Position numbers and translations under genes: made by a program
Assembly (NCBI GenBank): GCA_963799365.1
Contig: CAWCWV010000004.1
Coordinates: 8,544-72,543 of the forward strand
Origin: Marinirhabdus sp963799365
Lineage (GTDB): Bacteria; Bacteroidota; Bacteroidia; Flavobacteriales; Flavobacteriaceae
DNA: 64,000 bases
Reading direction: 5' to 3'
Notes under the pieces: model-generated
The model's input: only the letters and a program-made list of their open reading frames with translations
Databases searched by the model: none
Told to the model about the DNA's origin: nothing
Shown here: piece after piece, positions 62,153-64,000 of the stretch
Position numbering within the stretch: position 1 is the stretch's first letter
How the letters are laid out: each line of letters begins with the position of its first letter

Positions 62153-63090
62153 TCTTGCTTCGGTTTAAAAGTGAGTACAAAGTAGCTGCCAATAAACGCC
62201 GGGAGAACTGTGTTTAAGAGCCACATAAAAAAGACCGTGGAAAGTACCGTAAGTTCAGAGACGCCTAAAAAAGAAAATAACCAAACCGCTACGCCGCCAC
62301 GAATTACCACGTCTAGTACGAAAAATGAAGGAATAAGAGATACCAAAAGGTACATAGTGAAAAGTGAGGATGGCGGCATCTTTAAGTAATACTGCAGCCC
62401 TAGAAAACGTAAGAATTTATAAAACAAGTGCTAAATACTATATAACGGGCTATCGAGATCGAGGCTATTTTTATCTTTCTTGTAATTGAGATCTGTTTTA
62501 GTTTTTTCCAGATGTTTTAAAGCGTGATTCCTTTATTCTGAATCGACTTTTTTCAGTTATACGCCAAGTAGGAGCAGTATGAGAATTGCACTTATTAAAA
62601 GATTCACTTTAGGGATGCAATATCGATGTTATATTTCCACAGAAAGTAGAAGGTGCGGACGCCCGAATAGTAATGTTGCTAGCATTTGTGAACTACTGTG
62701 TATAAAATTTAGAAAGACTACCTTTTTTCTATCCCGTTCTTTGAAATAAGGTGCTTTTGCACCGTATTCACCAATTCTGTTTGGTGTAATTAGTGATGCG
62801 GTTAAGGATCCTAAGGATTGTTTAAAGGCGTCTTTATACTTCAGGGGAAACCAAGTGGAAACGCTTAGCTTCCACTTATAAATTTCTAGCATCCAGTTGA
62901 GCGTTGCGAAACCCATGAATAACAGCCAAGACTGAAGGGTCCCGATTTGAAAGGTGGTTGCTGGAAGGTTTTCGAGCACAGCGGTATTTTCATTTTTTAT
63001 TTTAAAGAAGATATAGCCCAAGGCCAACACAAGTAGTAAAACCTTTAGGGCAACGAGCCAATATTGCTTAGATTTGTGAGAAGCGTTCAT
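62149..63090 (-). pseudogene. UPF0104/lysylphosphatidylglycerol synthase-like membrane protein, several indels
   Basis: Two long in-frame blocks remain. The N-terminal block (63090-62629) has TASLITPNRIGEYGAKAPYF, typical of UPF0104 (AglD/MprF-like) membrane proteins. The C-terminal block (62427-62149) is strongly hydrophobic. Between 62629 and 62427 fragments of coherent protein lie in alternating frames (WKYNIDIASLK, KKLKQISITRKIKIASISIA, RYIVFS), needing at least three single-base repairs. It overlaps the glycosyltransferase gene by ATGA and probably acts with it in envelope glycolipid assembly. Confidence 0.7.
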
Positions 63091-63362
63091 CGCTTACGAA
63101 AGTAGTGAAATCGAAACCGGGCTTCGATACAATTTCGCAAAAAATCGAAATCACTCAGCCACCTTAAAAAAGAAGAAAGATTAACTGCCAATTTTTTAAA
63201 GATACAGATAGTTCCTTCCCCCAGTGGGATATAAGTTTAATCAAACTGAAATTTTTTATTCCGCGTTCTGGGGGAAGGTGAATTTTGGAATGGGAAGGTA
63301 ATGAAAAAAGCGACTACTTTCAACCCAAAATTCGGAAGGGGGCTAAGGGATTCACAAGAAGT
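63091..63362. other. gap with long inverted repeat upstream of ruvC
   Basis: CCTTCCCCCAG (63214-63224) and CTGGGGGAAGG (63268-63278) are a perfect 11-bp inverted repeat 43 bp apart. A small stem AGTTT-AATC-AAACT lies between them. It may be a small mobile remnant or a structured leader. No gene is supported. Confidence 0.5.
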
Positions 63363-63917
63363 ATGAAAACAGAAAAAATAATTTTAGGAATAGATCCCGG
63401 AACCACTATCATGGGATTCGGACTTATAAAAGTTGTAGGTAAAAACATGGAGTTTTTGCAGTTAAACGAATTACAGCTTTCAAAATACGACGACCACTAT
63501 AAGCGTTTACGTCTTATTTTTGAGCGTACTATAGAACTTATAGATTCCTACCATCCAGATCACATTGCTATTGAAGCGCCTTTTTTTGGGAAAAACGTCC
63601 AATCCATGCTCAAGTTAGGAAGAGCACAAGGAGTTGCCATGGCAGCAGGACTGTCACGCCAAATTCCGATTACCGAATATTCTCCTAAAAAGATAAAAAT
63701 GGCTATTACAGGTAATGGAAATGCAAGCAAAGAGCAGGTGGCAAAAAATGTTGCAAAGCACACTGGGACTTAAAGAACTTCCAAAAAATCTGGATAGTAC
63801 AGATGGACTTGCAGCTGCCGTTTGCCATTTCTACAACGAAGCAGGGTTGAGGTAGGCAAAAGTTACAGCGGTTGGGCAGCTTTTGTAAAACAAAATGAAA
63901 AACGAATTGACAAATAA
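63363..63917 (+). pseudogene. ruvC: crossover junction endodeoxyribonuclease RuvC, two indels
   Basis: The ATG at 63363 begins KTEKIILGIDPGTTIMGFG, with catalytic Asp11-type DPGT, then HIAIEAPFFGKNVQSMLKLGRAQG with the catalytic Glu. The frame stops at THTGT after an A-run of six at 63738-63743; five A give VAKMLQSTLGLKELP. A second break near 63843 (GGG for GGGG) is repaired to NEAGVEVGKSYSGWAAFVKQNE, ending at the TAA at 63915. The repaired length is about 184 residues, right for RuvC, which cuts Holliday junctions with RuvAB. A real loss is unlikely. Confidence 0.85.
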
Positions 63918-63992
63918 ATAAAGTACGCAGCTTACAGTGGCAGTGAGCAGTAAGAAACTGCATACTGCCACTGCTACTGAAAACTAAAAACA

Positions 63993-64000
63993 ATGGCAGG
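63993..64000 (+). CDS. start of next gene, perhaps hemW
   Basis: ATGGCAGG encodes MAG at the window edge. Bacteroidota HemW-type radical SAM proteins often begin MAGIYIHIPFC and often follow ruvC, so this is a guess from context only. Confidence 0.25.

Overview
The window is AT-rich bacterial chromosome, most likely from a marine-type member of the family Flavobacteriaceae (Bacteroidota). Supporting signs are two proteins with type IX secretion sorting tails plus an LRR protein with a similar tail, a DNA polymerase III alpha chain with a fused N-terminal exonuclease, an Ala/Glu-tailed ribosomal protein S16, family-specific proteins (DUF4271, DUF4296, PA2169-type bundles), TAnnTTTG -7 promoter boxes before many genes, and almost no Shine-Dalgarno sequences. 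I cannot name the genus from sequence alone.

Layout. 0-6.3 kb: CPBP protease, membrane-anchored HTH regulator, saccharopine dehydrogenase-like enzyme, DUF423 protein, ATP-dependent PEP carboxykinase, hemD and a DUF4271 protein. 6.3-11.3 kb: a glycosyltransferase-pyrC-lipoprotein operon, an epimerase and tyrS. 11.4-19.4 kb: YHS, DUF350, transglutaminase-like and LuxE-like proteins, a T9SS lamin-tail protein, a response regulator/histidine kinase pair (regulator frameshifted) and a glycosyltransferase. 19.6-24.3 kb: trmB, LysE exporter, alkyltransferase-like protein, Mrp and NifU Fe-S carriers, ferredoxin reductase and ferredoxin. 24.3-29.2 kb: SGNH hydrolase, metallophosphoesterase, acyl-CoA dehydrogenase, trmN6 (frameshifted), rimM, rpsP. 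29.3-36.05 kb: a lipoprotein, two tandem PA2169 genes with duplicated control signals, and dnaE.

36.1-44.1 kb is the accessory part: two orphan genes, an IS3-family element, a nuclease-helicase gene (DUF2075, Schlafen-type helicase) with its own HTH regulator, a small orphan gene, a PIN toxin/antitoxin pair, DUF3124 and bestrophin genes, and a candidate structured RNA. The IS sits in the 3' end of the nuclease-helicase gene, and what looks like the displaced natural C-terminus can still be read on the far side. 44.1-48.8 kb: trxA, a ClpP paralogue, a four-helix-bundle gene between inverted repeats, DUF58, tRNA-Asp with a broken copy beside it, and an LRR protein gene bracketed by direct repeats that start at the tRNA 3' end. 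48.8-59.7 kb: nitroreductase, cytochrome c peroxidase, a PhoX-like T9SS protein (two frameshifts), LRR and DUF456 proteins, and a BlaI/M56/TPR signalling operon with two operators and a heptamer-repeat leader. 60-64 kb: outer-membrane protein, glycosyltransferase, UPF0104 protein and ruvC, all with multiple single-base indels, then the first codons of what may be hemW.

Two themes cut across the window. First, many single-base indels, dense in the last 4 kb and often in homopolymers, break otherwise well-preserved genes; consensus errors are the simplest reading. Second, short palindromic repeat families occur both between genes and inside the coding regions of dnaE and trmN6.
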